This document shows positions 46,167 through 55,522 of a stretch of 64,000 nt of DNA, piece by piece. How positions within the stretch are numbered: position 1 is the stretch's first letter; each line of letters opens with the position of its first letter. The position numbers and the translations under genes were made by a program. The DNA lies in NCBI GenBank assembly GCA_963818885.1, contig CAWFTP010000003.1, positions 1 to 64,000 of the forward strand. Reading direction: 5' to 3'. Source of the DNA: DATFDN01 sp963818885 (GTDB lineage: Bacteria > Pseudomonadota > Alphaproteobacteria > Acetobacterales > Acetobacteraceae). The notes under the pieces were generated by a model. The model was not told the origin of the DNA. It did no database searches and saw nothing but the letters and a program-made list of their open reading frames with translations.

Positions 46167-46790
46167 ATGTCCAAGGCCACGCCGCTCGGCACGTACCACG
46201 CGAAACGCGACTTCACCAGGACGGCCGAGCCGCGCGGCACGACCCGCGCCACGCCGTCCCGGCGGCTGCGCTTCGTGGTGCAGAAGCACGCGGCGACACG
46301 TCTGCATTACGACTTCCGCCTGGAGCTCGACGGAGTCTTCAAATCCTGGGCCGTGACCCGCGGCCCCTCGCTCGATCCCAGGGACCGCCGCCTCGCCGTC
46401 GAGGTGGAGGACCACCCGCTCGATTACGGGGATTTCGAGGGCACGATCCCGAAAGGCGAGTACGGGGGCGGCACCGTGCAGCTCTGGGATCGCGGCTACT
46501 GGACGCCCGAGGGGGACAGAACGCCCGAGGAGGCGCTCGCCGCCGGCGATCTCAAATTCGCTCTCGACGGCCAGAGGCTGCACGGCAGCTGGGTGCTCGT
46601 GCGCATGAAACACGATCGGCGCGGCTCGGCGCGCACCAACTGGCTGCTGATCAAGCATCGCGACGAGTACGCACGTGAGGGCGATGCCGATGCGCTCCTC
46701 GCGGAAGATCGCTCCGTCGCGTCCAACCGCACGATGGAAGCGATCGCCGCCGGCAAGGGGCGCCGTCCGCGACCGTTCATGGCCGGATAG
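46167..46790 (+). CDS. stand-alone LigD-type 3'-phosphoesterase
   Basis: The protein of about 207 residues matches the phosphoesterase domain of bacterial NHEJ ligase LigD: RRLRFVVQKHAATRLHYDFRLELDG (metal-binding His and Asp), LDYGDFEGTIPKGEYGGGTV and the late LLIKHRDEY. That domain trims 3' phosphates and ribonucleotides at DNA ends. Here the ligase and polymerase domains are absent and the frame stops after RRPRPFMAG, close to the normal linker. It is either a natural single-domain form or a truncated ligD. No ku gene is in the window. Confidence 0.85.
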   Translation: MSKATPLGTYHAKRDFTRTAEPRGTTRATPSRRLRFVVQKHAATRLHYDFRLELDGVFKSWAVTRGPSLDPRDRRLAVEVEDHPLDYGDFEGTIPKGEYGGGTVQLWDRGYWTPEGDRTPEEALAAGDLKFALDGQRLHGSWVLVRMKHDRRGSARTNWLLIKHRDEYAREGDADALLAEDRSVASNRTMEAIAAGKGRRPRPFMAG

Positions 46791-46822
46791 AGGGCGCTTG
46801 TCAGCAACCCTGCCGCCCTCTA

Positions 46823-46847
46823 AGATGTAGGCATTATCACTACATCT
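46823..46847. promoter_or_regulatory. palindromic operator candidate of the second TA pair
   Basis: AGATGTAG and CTACATCT form perfect 8-bp arms around a 9-base spacer, eight bases before the antitoxin start codon. It probably is the antitoxin's own operator. Confidence 0.55.
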
Positions 46848-46854
46848 GGGTTGC

Positions 46855-47094
46855 ATGGAAAAAGCCATCTCTGCCGCCGAAGCCAATCGCCACTTCTCCG
46901 AGATCCTGCGGGCGGTGCGCGCGGGGGATAGCTATGTGGTCACGACACACGGCCGCCCTGTCGCCAGGATCATGCCGGTCCTCGCCGACGTGAGCTCGTC
47001 GATCGACGCTCGCCAGCGCCTGCTCGCCCGTCTGCGGACCGAGCCGGTGATGGATGCGGAGAGGTGGACGCGCGAAGATCTCTACGAGAGATGA
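46855..47094 (+). CDS. Phd/YefM-type antitoxin (second pair)
   Basis: The 79-residue protein has the Phd fold: ISAAEANRHFSEILRAVRAGDSYVVTTHGRPVARI, then a short acidic/arginine-rich toxin-binding tail ending REDLYER. It overlaps the PIN toxin start by ATGA. A palindrome precedes it. Confidence 0.85.
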   Translation: MEKAISAAEANRHFSEILRAVRAGDSYVVTTHGRPVARIMPVLADVSSSIDARQRLLARLRTEPVMDAERWTREDLYER

Positions 47095-47555
47095 GGGCAG
47101 CGCTCGACACCAACGTTCTCGCCTACGCGGAGGGGGTGAACAGCGCGAAGGACAAGGACGCCGCCCTGGCCGTCGTTGCGCTTCTGTCGCCTGAGACAGC
47201 GATGCTGCCAGTGCAGGCACTCGGCGAACTGTTTGCCGTGTTGGTCCGCAAGGCCGGGCGCAGCCCAATCGAGGCCCGCACCGCGATCCTGTCCTGGTGC
47301 GATGCGTTCCCGTTGATCCCGACCACGCCGTCGGTGATGCTCAGGGCCACCGATCTCGCGACGGACCACCAGTTCGCCATCTGGGACGCCGTGATGCTGT
47401 CGGCCGCGGTCGAGGCAGGCTGCCGGCTGCTGCTCTCCGAGGATATGCAGGATGGTTTCACGTGGGGTGGAACCACCGTCGTGAACCCGTTCGCGTCGGC
47501 CCCGCACCCGCAGTTCGCCAGCCTGTTGCGCCAACCAGGAATCCGGCATCCATGA
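47091..47555 (+). CDS. PIN-domain toxin (second pair)
   Basis: The 154-residue PIN nuclease has D6 in MRAALDTNVLAY, the Glu in QALGELFAVLVRKA, and the Asp residues of FAIWDAVMLSAAVEAGCRLLLSEDMQDG. VapC-type activity is expected. It is coupled to the antitoxin at its 5' end. Its 3' end overlaps by ATGA the start of a metabolic ThDP enzyme gene, an unusual close joining of a TA module to an unrelated gene. Confidence 0.87.
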   Translation: MRAALDTNVLAYAEGVNSAKDKDAALAVVALLSPETAMLPVQALGELFAVLVRKAGRSPIEARTAILSWCDAFPLIPTTPSVMLRATDLATDHQFAIWDAVMLSAAVEAGCRLLLSEDMQDGFTWGGTTVVNPFASAPHPQFASLLRQPGIRHP

Positions 47556-49174
47556 GCCAGCCCATCCGCGGCGCCGACATCGTCATGCGTAGCGCTGGAG
47601 CGCGCCGGTGTCCGCACGGTCTTCACGCTGTCCGGCAATCACATCATGTCGCTGTTCGACGCCGCGCTGGAGACCGGGTCTCGACCTCGTGCATGTCCGC
47701 CAGGAGGCGGCGGCGGTGCATATGGCCGATGCCTGGGCGCGGCTGACCGGTCAGCCGGGCGTCGCGATGGTGACCGGCGGCCCGGGCCATGCCAACGCCG
47801 CCGCCGCGCTGTTCACCGCGCTCGGCGCAGGAATCGCCCGTTCTGCTGCTGTCCGGCCATGCGGCGACCTGGGAACTCGGACGCGGCGGCTTTCAGGAGC
47901 TGCGCCAGGCCGACATGGCGGCACCGGCCGCCAAGGCGTCCTGGACCGCGACCGCGACGGAGACGCTCGGCGCCGACATCGCCCGTGCGCTGCGCCTCGC
48001 CACGTCCGGCCGGCCCGGCCCAGTGCATCTCAGCCTGCCATCCGACCTGCTGGATCGGGAGATCGAGGCGCCGGCCGATCCCGAGGAGCCCGCCGCAGCC
48101 TCGGTAGCGCTGCCCGATCCCGCCGCCAGCGCGATCACGGCATTGCTCGACCGCGCGGCGCGTCCGCTGGTGATCGCTGGCCCGCAACTCGCCAACCGCC
48201 CCGGCCGCGCCCTGCTCGGCCGGTTGGAGGCGGCGGCGGCCATTCCCGCCATCATCATGGAGAGCCCGCGTGGCCTCAACGACGCCACTCTCGGGGCATT
48301 CACCGAAGTCGCACGGCGTGCGGACATGATCCTGCTGCTGGGCAAGGCACTCGACTTCACGCTGCGCTTCGGCGAGGCCCCCGCCTTCGATTCCGCGTGC
48401 CGCTGGATCGCCGTCGACCCCGATGGTGCGATCCTTGGCCGTGCCGCCACGACGCTGGGTCCGCGCCTCGCCTTCGGCTGCATCGCCGACACGCGTCCCG
48501 CCGCCGAGGCGCTGATCCGCCATGCGGCCCGACGCGACGGGACCTGGCTCGCCGAGGCGCGCCTCCTGCTTGACGACCGTCCGGCCGCCTGGCGTGACCT
48601 TGCGTCCCGCACGTCGGGCAAGCTGCATCCGGCGGAGGTCTTCCGCGCGCTCAAGCCTTACGTCGAGCACGACCCCGACACGGTCCTGGTCTGCGACGGC
48701 GGGGAGTTCGCCCAGTGGGGTCAGAGCATGCTGCGCAACGAGAGGCGCATCATCCCGAGCGTCGCGGGCTCGATCGGCGCCTCCCTGCCCTTCGCCTGCG
48801 CCGCCCGCCTCGCCGAGCCGACAGCGCCCGTCTTCGCCGTCCTTGGCGACGGCACCTTCGGCTTCCACATGGCGGAGTTCGAGACGGCGGCGCGGCGTAA
48901 CCTCCCGTTCGTCGCAATCGTCGGCACCGACGCGCGCTGGAACGCCGAGCACAATTTGCAGCTCCGCGACTATGGCGCGGACCGCGCGCATGGTTGCGAG
49001 CTGTTGCCCGTGCGCTACGACCTCGTTGCCGCCGCGCTCGGCGGGCACGGGGAGTTCGTGGAGTCCGCCGCCGACCTGCCCGGCGCGATCCAGCGCGCGC
49101 TCGACAGCGGCAAGCCCGCCTGCGTCAACGTGATGATCGAGAGCACCGCCGCTCCGGTGGTGCGGCGCGGGTAG
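47552..49174 (+). pseudogene. thiamine-diphosphate enzyme (acetolactate-synthase-like), three frameshifts
   Basis: Read through three one-base insertions (near 47592, 47684 and 47829) it encodes about 539 residues. It has the N-terminal Glu region LVHVRQEAAAVHMADAW and VAMVTGGPGHANAAAALF, and the C-terminal ThDP motif LGDGTFGFHMAEFETAA ending in an N-A-E-H-N stretch. It resembles benzoylformate decarboxylase/IlvB-like enzymes acting on 2-oxo acids. From 47830 on the frame is intact for 1.3 kb. Two of the insertions adjoin CCGG or GAATC, so sequencing error is plausible. Confidence 0.8.
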
Positions 49175-49178
49175 CCGT

Positions 49179-49707
49179 TCACATCCGCCCGCGCGCGACC
49201 GCCTCCATGATCAGCCGCTTCGCCTCCGCCGCGTCGCCCCAGCCCAGCATCCTCACCCACTTGCCCGGCTCCAGATCCTTGTAGTGCTCGAAGAAGTGGC
49301 GGATCTGCTCGCGGGTGATCTCCGGCAGGTCGGTGATGTTGACGATGTGCAGGTAGCGCTTGGTCAGCTTGGGCGCGGGCACCGCGATGATCTTCTCGTC
49401 CCCGCCGGCATCGTCCTGCATCTTCAGCACGCCAATCGGACGCACGTTCATCACCGCGCCCGGCACGATCGGGCGGGTATTGGCGATCAGCACGTCGATC
49501 GGGTCGCCGTCCTCGGACAGCGTGTGCGGCACGAAGCCGTAATTGCCCGGGATAGCGCATCGGCGTATGAAGAAAGCGGTCGACCACGAGGGTGCCCGCC
49601 TCCTTATCCATCTCGTACTTGATCGGCTCGCCACCGATCGGGACCTCGATCACGACATTGACATCCTCGGGCGGCGCATTGCCGATAGCGATCGCATCGA
49701 GGCGCAT
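49179..49707 (-). pseudogene. ppa: inorganic pyrophosphatase, one frameshift
   Basis: The soluble family I pyrophosphatase of about 175 residues hydrolyses PPi. It reads NVVIEVPIGGEPIKYEMDKEAG, then FLHTPMRYPG, then NYGFVPHTLSEDGDPIDVLI with the metal-binding aspartates, and EHYKDLEPGKWV. An extra base near 49551 (GCCCGGGA) separates MRYPG from NYGFVP. As the enzyme is normally essential and everything else is perfect, I think the gene is functional and the indel an error. Confidence 0.87.
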
Positions 49708-49731
49708 GGTTCTTCTCCCGGGAGAGCTCTT

Positions 49732-50556
49732 ATGGAACGCAGCATCGCGACCGTCCTGCCGGCGCAACGCGTGATCGACGACGGCGACATGAGGCTGTGG
49801 CGCGCGCTGCCGTTGCCGGACCGCCAGTCGCTCGGTCCGTTCGTGTTCATCGACCACTATCGCCATCGGAGCAAGCGGGGGATCGGCGACCGTCCGCACC
49901 CGCATGCCGGGATCGAGGTGCTGAGCTACCTGCTGGAGGGCGGGATGGAGCATCGCGACAGCGCGGGCTTCACCGATCGCATAGAGGCGGGCGATGCGCA
50001 GTGGATTCGCGCCGGGCGCGGCATCCTGCATGCCGAGCAGCCCTTCGGGGGGCGGCACGGATTGCAGCTCTGGACCAGCCTGCCGCCGGACCAGAAACTC
50101 GCCGAGCCCACCTACAAATCCGTCAGGTCCGTCGAGATCCCCGAGATCACCGTTCCCGGCGGCCTCATCCGCGTCCTCGCCGGCCGGGTGGATGGCATCG
50201 ACGGTGCGCTCGCGCTGACCAGCCCCACCCTTCTCGCCCATGTCCGGCTCGACACCGGCGCTCGCGTGACGCTCGATGTCGATCCCGCGCAGGAGCTCGG
50301 GCTCTATGTGCTCGACGGCGCCTCGGAGGCACCGGAGCCGCTGGAACCGGGGATGCTCGGCGTGCTCACGCCCGGACCACGCCTTACGCTGGGTGCGGCA
50401 CAGCAGACCGATGTCGCCGTCCTCGGCGGCGCGAGGGTCGAAGGCCCGTTCCTGTTCGCCGGCCCGTTCGTGATGGACACGGCCGAGCGGCTCGCCCAGG
50501 CCAAGCGCGATTTCGCCGAGGGCCGCATGGGTCGGCTCGACGGGGTGCCGTTCTGA
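49732..50556 (+). CDS. pirin-family protein
   Basis: The 274-residue bicupin has the pirin metal site PHPHAGIEVLSYLLEG (two His), then HAEQPFGG and the C-terminal cupin ending VMDTAERLAQAKRDFAEGRMG. Pirins are iron proteins with quercetinase or redox-sensor roles. It is divergent from ppa over 24 bp and overlaps the AMP-ligase gene by one base (TGATG). Confidence 0.88.
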   Translation: MERSIATVLPAQRVIDDGDMRLWRALPLPDRQSLGPFVFIDHYRHRSKRGIGDRPHPHAGIEVLSYLLEGGMEHRDSAGFTDRIEAGDAQWIRAGRGILHAEQPFGGRHGLQLWTSLPPDQKLAEPTYKSVRSVEIPEITVPGGLIRVLAGRVDGIDGALALTSPTLLAHVRLDTGARVTLDVDPAQELGLYVLDGASEAPEPLEPGMLGVLTPGPRLTLGAAQQTDVAVLGGARVEGPFLFAGPFVMDTAERLAQAKRDFAEGRMGRLDGVPF

Positions 50557-52061
50557 TGGATGTCACCCGCGCCGCCGGTCGGGTTTGCGTGCACGACCTG
50601 TTCGCTATGCGGGCCGCGACATGTCCCGACGCACTGGCGATCGAGCACGGGGGGCAGCGGACCAGCTATGGCGCGCTCGCCGCGAGGGTGGAGCGGCTGG
50701 CGACGGCGCTCGCGCGCCTCGGCGTGGGGCGCGGCGACCGCGTGGCGATCCTGTCGGAGAACCGGCCGGAATATATTGAGCTGATCCTCGCCGCCGCGCG
50801 GATCGGCGCCATCGTCGCCTGCCAGAACTGGCGCCTCGCCGCGGCCGAGCTGACCCATACCGTCAACCTGGTCGAGCCAAGCGCGATCGTCGTCTCGCCG
50901 CGCCACGCGGCCGATCTCGCTGCGGTCAAGCATGGCGCGGCGCACGTGATCGAGCTCGGCGGTGCGTACGAGGCCCTGCTCGCGCCCGAAGCGCCGCCCG
51001 CGAGCGCTGTCGATCCAGAGGATGGGCTGCTGATCCTCTACACGTCGGGCACCACGGGCCTGTCGAAAGGCGCGCTCATCAGCCACCGCGCCTTGGTCGC
51101 GCGTATGGCGGCGTTCCGCCTCGACCTCTCCATCCAGGGCGACGACGCATTCTGCGCCTGGGCGCCGATGTTCCACATGGCCTCTGCCGATCACATGCTC
51201 GCCGCCCTCATGTCGGGCGCGCCCGTCATTGTCATCGACGGGTTCCGTCCGGCGGAGATGCTGACCGCAGCCGCCGCGCACCCGCTCGGCTGGCTCGTGC
51301 TGATGCCCGGCGCCATCTCCCCGGTGATCGCGGAGATGCGGCGCAACCCCACCGCCCTCAAGGGCATCCGCGCGATCGGCGCGATGGCCGACCTCGTGCC
51401 GCGCCACGAGATCGCCGAGGTCACGCGCTTGCTGAACGCGCCCTATCTCAACAGCTTCGGCTCGACCGAGACCGGCCTGCCGCCCGCCTCCGCTCACCTG
51501 ATCGCGCCGGGCACTACGCCCGCCTCGCTCGGCAAGCGCCAAAGCTCGCTCTGCGCGCTGCGCCTGGTCGATGCCGAGGACAACGACGTGACGCCGGGAG
51601 AGCCGGGCGAGATGGCGATCCGCGGCCCCACCGTGTTCAGCGGCTACTGGAACGCGGACGCGACGAACCGCGACGATTTCCGCGGCGACTGGTTCCACAT
51701 GGGCGATCTGTTCCGCCAGGCGCCGGATGGCGCCTATCATTTCGTCGACCGCGCCAAATACATGATCAAGTCGGGCGGTGAGAACGTCTATCCCGCCGAG
51801 ATCGAGCGCGTGCTGCTCGCAGACGCGCGCGTCGCCGATGCGATCGTCGTGCGCAAGCGGGACGCGCGCTGGGGCGAGGTGCCCGTCGCCTTCATCGCCG
51901 CGCGCGACGCCTCGCTCGACGCCGCCGCGGTGGACGCGCTGTGCCGCGCCCAGCTCGCCGGCTACAAGCGCCCGAAGGAGGTACACTTCGTCGCCCTCGA
52001 CTCCCTACCCCGCAGCACCACCGGCAAGGTGCAGCGCCACGAAGTGGAGAAGTGGCTGTAG
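50556..52061 (+). CDS. acyl-CoA synthetase (AMP-forming ligase)
   Basis: The 501-residue ligase has LLILYTSGTTGLSKGALISH near residue 160, MFHMASADHML, NSFGSTETGLPP near 300, the hinge MIKSGGENVYPAEIERVLL and the catalytic Lys in PRSTTGKVQRHEVEKWL. It should activate a fatty or aromatic acid to its CoA thioester; the substrate is not known. It is translationally coupled to the pirin gene. Confidence 0.9.
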   Translation: MDVTRAAGRVCVHDLFAMRAATCPDALAIEHGGQRTSYGALAARVERLATALARLGVGRGDRVAILSENRPEYIELILAAARIGAIVACQNWRLAAAELTHTVNLVEPSAIVVSPRHAADLAAVKHGAAHVIELGGAYEALLAPEAPPASAVDPEDGLLILYTSGTTGLSKGALISHRALVARMAAFRLDLSIQGDDAFCAWAPMFHMASADHMLAALMSGAPVIVIDGFRPAEMLTAAAAHPLGWLVLMPGAISPVIAEMRRNPTALKGIRAIGAMADLVPRHEIAEVTRLLNAPYLNSFGSTETGLPPASAHLIAPGTTPASLGKRQSSLCALRLVDAEDNDVTPGEPGEMAIRGPTVFSGYWNADATNRDDFRGDWFHMGDLFRQAPDGAYHFVDRAKYMIKSGGENVYPAEIERVLLADARVADAIVVRKRDARWGEVPVAFIAARDASLDAAAVDALCRAQLAGYKRPKEVHFVALDSLPRSTTGKVQRHEVEKWL

Positions 52062-52069
52062 CGTCTCTC

Positions 52070-52145
52070 GGCCCTCCTCCGCAAAGGGGAGTGCCGAGCG
52101 AACCCGCTCCCCTTACGGGGCTCTCCCTACGGGGGGAAGGGAACG
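52070..52145. repeat. hairpin-rich intergenic repeat
   Basis: Between the convergent ligase and livF genes lie several short inverted C-run/G-run pairs (CCCC-TTAC-GGGG among them) ending GGGGGGAAGG. They resemble the other intergenic hairpins of the window and could terminate both genes. Confidence 0.4.
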
Positions 52146-52150
52146 TTGGG

Positions 52151-52861
52151 TCAGCGTCCGAGGAACGCCCGCTGCACGTAGCTGTCCGCCAGCAGCTCCG
52201 CCCCCGTCCCGGCCAGCGCGACCTCGCCCTTCTCCAGCACATAACCGCGGTGGGCGATGCGCAATGATTGATGCAAGTTCTGCTCGACCAGCAGGACGCC
52301 GATCCCCTGGTCATTCACCCGCTCGATGAGGCGAAACAGCTCCTGGGTCACTGTGGGCATTAGGCCGAGCGAGGGTTCGTCGAGAATGATGAGCCGGGGC
52401 TGCGCCATCAACCCGCGCGCGATCGCCAGCATCTGCTGCTCCCCGCCGCTCATCGAGCCGGCCAGCTGGCTGCGCCGGTCGGCCAGGCGCGGAAAAAAAG
52501 CGTACGCCTGTTCGATCAGCGCAGCCGCCCGCCGCGCCCTCACATGCGCGCCGAGTTGCAAATTCTCCCGCACGGTCATCTGCGGGAACACCAGCCGCCC
52601 CTCCGGCACCAAGGTGACCCCGCGGCGGACCACGACGTGGCTCGGCGCGCCCGCGAGCTGATCGCCGCCGAAGACTATGGAGCCGCGCTGCGGGCGCAGA
52701 ACGCCCGCGATCATCTTCACCGTGGTCGACTTGCCCGCCCCGTTCGCCCCAAGCAGCGCCACGATCTCATCGCGCCCGACCTTGAGCGACACGTCGCGCA
52801 CCGCAAGCGCCCCGTCATAGGCGTAGGCGATGCCCGCGACGTCGAGCAGCGGCTCCGCCAT
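52151..52861 (-). CDS. livF: LivF-type branched-chain amino acid ABC ATPase
   Basis: The 236-residue ATPase has Walker A GANGAGKST near residue 38, VPEGRLVFPQMTVRENL, signature MSGGEQQMLAIARGL, Walker B LIILDEPSLGLMP and LLVEQNLHQSL, hallmarks of LivF. No LivG, LivH, LivM or intact LivK lies beside it. The upstream 2OG oxygenase stop overlaps its start (TGATG); an in-frame GTG sits one codon earlier. Confidence 0.9.
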   Translation of the reverse strand: MAEPLLDVAGIAYAYDGALAVRDVSLKVGRDEIVALLGANGAGKSTTVKMIAGVLRPQRGSIVFGGDQLAGAPSHVVVRRGVTLVPEGRLVFPQMTVRENLQLGAHVRARRAAALIEQAYAFFPRLADRRSQLAGSMSGGEQQMLAIARGLMAQPRLIILDEPSLGLMPTVTQELFRLIERVNDQGIGVLLVEQNLHQSLRIAHRGYVLEKGEVALAGTGAELLADSYVQRAFLGR

Positions 52862-53841
52862 CACGCGGCAGGCGGCGCCTTGCGATAGGAGTAGTTCCGA
52901 TCGAGCCGCTCCAGCAGATAGTCGCCGTAGCGCACCGGCGGGAATTTTGGCGGGTTGTCCGGCCCCTGGCAGGTCGGCAGCACGGCGACGGTGCTATCCA
53001 TCGACATGTCGAAGAAATACGGACACGAGTAGCGGTCTCCCCCGGACAGGTTCTTCACCCGGTGCGGAGTCGACTGCCAGCGCCCGTTGGTCCAGCGCGA
53101 CAACATATCGGCGACGTTGACAACCCAGGTGCCCGGGATCGGATGCGCCTTCAGCCAGGTCCCGTCGGCCCGGCGCACTTCCAGCCCGCCCGCGTTATCT
53201 TGCGCGAGCACCGTGATGAAGCCGTAATCGGTGTGCGGCGCCGAGCCGAACGCGTCATCCGGCGCGTCCGGCGCCTGCGGCGGATAGTGCAGCAGGCGCA
53301 GGAACGTGGTCGGCTGCTCGAAATAGGGCGCGAACCAGTCGGCGGGCAGATCGAGCGCCAGCGCCATCGGTCGCAGCAGACGTTGGCAGAAGGTTCGCAT
53401 CGCGTCGTCGTACGCGTCCACCGCCGCGCGAAATCCCGCCAGGTCGGGCCACTGGTTCGGCCCATCCAGCGGACGCCCGAAGCGGGCATCATCCTCCGTC
53501 ACCTCGTGCATCAGCATGAATGACTCGCTGTTGTTGGGCTTCGTGACCGGAGCGACCGAGGACGTCTCGATCAGCGACGTCTTCGGCGCCATGTAGCCGC
53601 GATGGAAGCGGTTCATGGCAATCGCCTGCTTTGCTGCCTCCGGCATGGCGTGGAAGCGCCGCGACGCGGCGAACACCCCAGCGCGGACCGCCTCGCTCAC
53701 GCCGATGCCGCGGAAATAGCAGAACCCGATCCCGCTGAATGCGTCATCAAGCTGGCGGGCGATGCGGGAGTCCTCGACCCCCTCGAAATCGAGGACTGGA
53801 AGTCGGCCGACATCGGCGGCCAAATCCGCGGTCGCTACCAT
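52861..53841 (-). CDS. isopenicillin-N-synthase-like 2OG/Fe(II) oxygenase
   Basis: The 326-residue oxygenase has an N-terminal DIOX_N segment (LPVLDFEGVEDSRIARQLDDAF). The iron site is SAPHTDYGFITVLAQD (H-x-D) with STPHRVKNLSGGDRYSCPYF (distal His, R-x-S for 2-oxoglutarate). Members hydroxylate or desaturate small molecules; the substrate is unknown. Start 53841 (MVATADLAADV) is preferred to one 54 bases upstream. It is coupled to livF. Confidence 0.88.
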   Translation of the reverse strand: MVATADLAADVGRLPVLDFEGVEDSRIARQLDDAFSGIGFCYFRGIGVSEAVRAGVFAASRRFHAMPEAAKQAIAMNRFHRGYMAPKTSLIETSSVAPVTKPNNSESFMLMHEVTEDDARFGRPLDGPNQWPDLAGFRAAVDAYDDAMRTFCQRLLRPMALALDLPADWFAPYFEQPTTFLRLLHYPPQAPDAPDDAFGSAPHTDYGFITVLAQDNAGGLEVRRADGTWLKAHPIPGTWVVNVADMLSRWTNGRWQSTPHRVKNLSGGDRYSCPYFFDMSMDSTVAVLPTCQGPDNPPKFPPVRYGDYLLERLDRNYSYRKAPPAA

Positions 53842-53895
53842 GATTCCCCCGGAGAATGCGGTGGCGAGGATGCCACCGCATTCCGGAGGCGGCAA

Positions 53896-54655
53896 TCAGC
53901 GCTTTGCGCCGGCGTGCCTGCCGTTCCCGCCGCCGTGGACCTGCATCTTCTCCGGATTGAAGGCCGGATTCTCGACATACTGGAACGCCTTGTCGTCGTT
54001 CCACGGGCCGCGCCTGTCGGTCGCGCCGTTTTCTCCCTCGCCTGTCGAGTTCATCGAAATACTGGTCGACCAGCCCCGGGGTCGGCGGCAGCTTGCCAAT
54101 CTGCAGCGGATCAAGCCCCAGACTGTCGAGCGCCAGCATGAACGACTTCATGTGGGTGATCTCGCGCGTCATGAGGAATTGCAGCGCGTCCTTGGTGTCC
54201 GGATCGTCGCAGAAGCCGATCAGCCGCTCATAGGTGATCTTGGCGCGCGCCTCGGCGGCGATGTTGCTGCGCAAGTCGACCTCCGGCTGGCCAGCGATCT
54301 TCAGGTAGTCCGCGGTCCAGGGGTTGCCGACTGAGTTGTAGATGCTGACCCCGCCCCCCGCGATGGCGAAATAGGGCTCCGTCTCCGCCGCCTTGCGGTC
54401 TGTCAGCATCGGCTTGAGGTGCATCCGGGCGAGAGTGCCGATCACCTCGAGATGGCTGATTTCCTCGGTGCCGATGTCCATCAGCATGTCCTTGAGGCCA
54501 GGATCGTCGGTGTTCAGCCCCTGAATCGTATATTGCATCGCCGCGGCCAGCTCACCGTTGGGGCCGCCGAACTGTTCCAGCAGCATGTTGCCGAAGCGCG
54601 CGTCAGGCGTGCCGACCTTGACCGTGTACATGAGCTTCTTGACGTGATGGTACAT
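53896..54655 (-). pseudogene. manganese catalase, one frameshift
   Basis: The dimanganese catalase of about 252 residues removes hydrogen peroxide. It has the four-helix ferritin-like core with metal ligands in LLEQFGGPNGELAAAMQY, IGTEEISHLEVIGTL and MTREITHMKSFMLAL. A one-base insertion at 54047-54052 (GAGTTC for an expected GAGTC) breaks it after VDQYFD, before STGEGENGATDRRGPW. The C-terminal tail EKMQVHGGGNGRH is otherwise intact. Confidence 0.83.
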
Positions 54656-54712
54656 GCCTCGACTCCCCTTGAAATCTGCGGGGGGAACGGGGGAATGGGG
54701 GACGGAGTTCCG

Positions 54713-55450
54713 TCACGTCTCCGCCGCCGCGCGGCGCGCCTCTGCCTCCTCGGCGCTGGCGATGCCCCCGTGCGAGGCCGACCACGCGACCGGGTCCTCG
54801 AGGAACCGGCGCACCTCGGCCAACGCGGATTCCGAGAAGTACGGCCGTTCCCGGCAGACCTCGAGCACGTCCCACCAGGTGCAGAGGTGGTGCAGCGTGA
54901 TCCCCATCCGGTCCAGTCCCTCGAACCCGCCGGGGAACACGCCGTAGAAGAAGACGACGAAGGTGTGATCGCAGATCGCGCCGGCGTCGCGCAGCGCCTT
55001 GACGAAGCGGACCTTCGACTGCCCGTCGGTGGTCAGGTCCTCGACCAGCAGGGTGCGCTTGCCCACCGGCACGTCGCCCTCGATCAGCGCGTTCTGCCCG
55101 AAACCCTTGGGTTTTTTGCGGACATAGGCCATGGGCGCGAGCATCCGGTCGGCGATCCAGGCCGCGAACGGGATGCCGGCCGTCTCCCCGCCCGCCACCG
55201 CCTCGATCGTCTCGAATCCGACGTCGCGGTTGATCTTCTCGACGCCCAGCTCGCAAATTTTCGCCCGCGCGCGAGGAAAGTAGATGATGCGCCGGCAATC
55301 GATATAGACGGGGGACTTCCAGCCGGAGGTGAAGGTGTAGGGCTCCTCAGGACGGAAATTGACTGCCTTGATCTCCAAGAGAATACGCGCGGTCGCCAGC
55401 GCCGCGTCGCGGTCCCACTGGGTCGCCGAGGATTTCGGGGCTTTGCTCAT
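54713..55450 (-). CDS. pyrE: orotate phosphoribosyltransferase
   Basis: This enzyme makes OMP from orotate and PRPP in pyrimidine synthesis. The 245-residue protein has TFTSGWKSPVYIDCRRII at the orotate site, the long flexible loop region YVRKKPKGFGQNALIEGD, and the PRPP loop TLLVEDLTTDGQSK near residue 135. The C-terminal extension after residue 200 is longer than in E. coli PyrE but common in alphaproteobacteria. Confidence 0.9.
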   Translation of the reverse strand: MSKAPKSSATQWDRDAALATARILLEIKAVNFRPEEPYTFTSGWKSPVYIDCRRIIYFPRARAKICELGVEKINRDVGFETIEAVAGGETAGIPFAAWIADRMLAPMAYVRKKPKGFGQNALIEGDVPVGKRTLLVEDLTTDGQSKVRFVKALRDAGAICDHTFVVFFYGVFPGGFEGLDRMGITLHHLCTWWDVLEVCRERPYFSESALAEVRRFLEDPVAWSASHGGIASAEEAEARRAAAET

Positions 55451-55522
55451 GGCCGGGTCCTTCGTCTATGCGCCAGGAACTAGAGGCAGGTGGTGCCGGC
55501 GTCCACGGTGACGGATGGGGAA

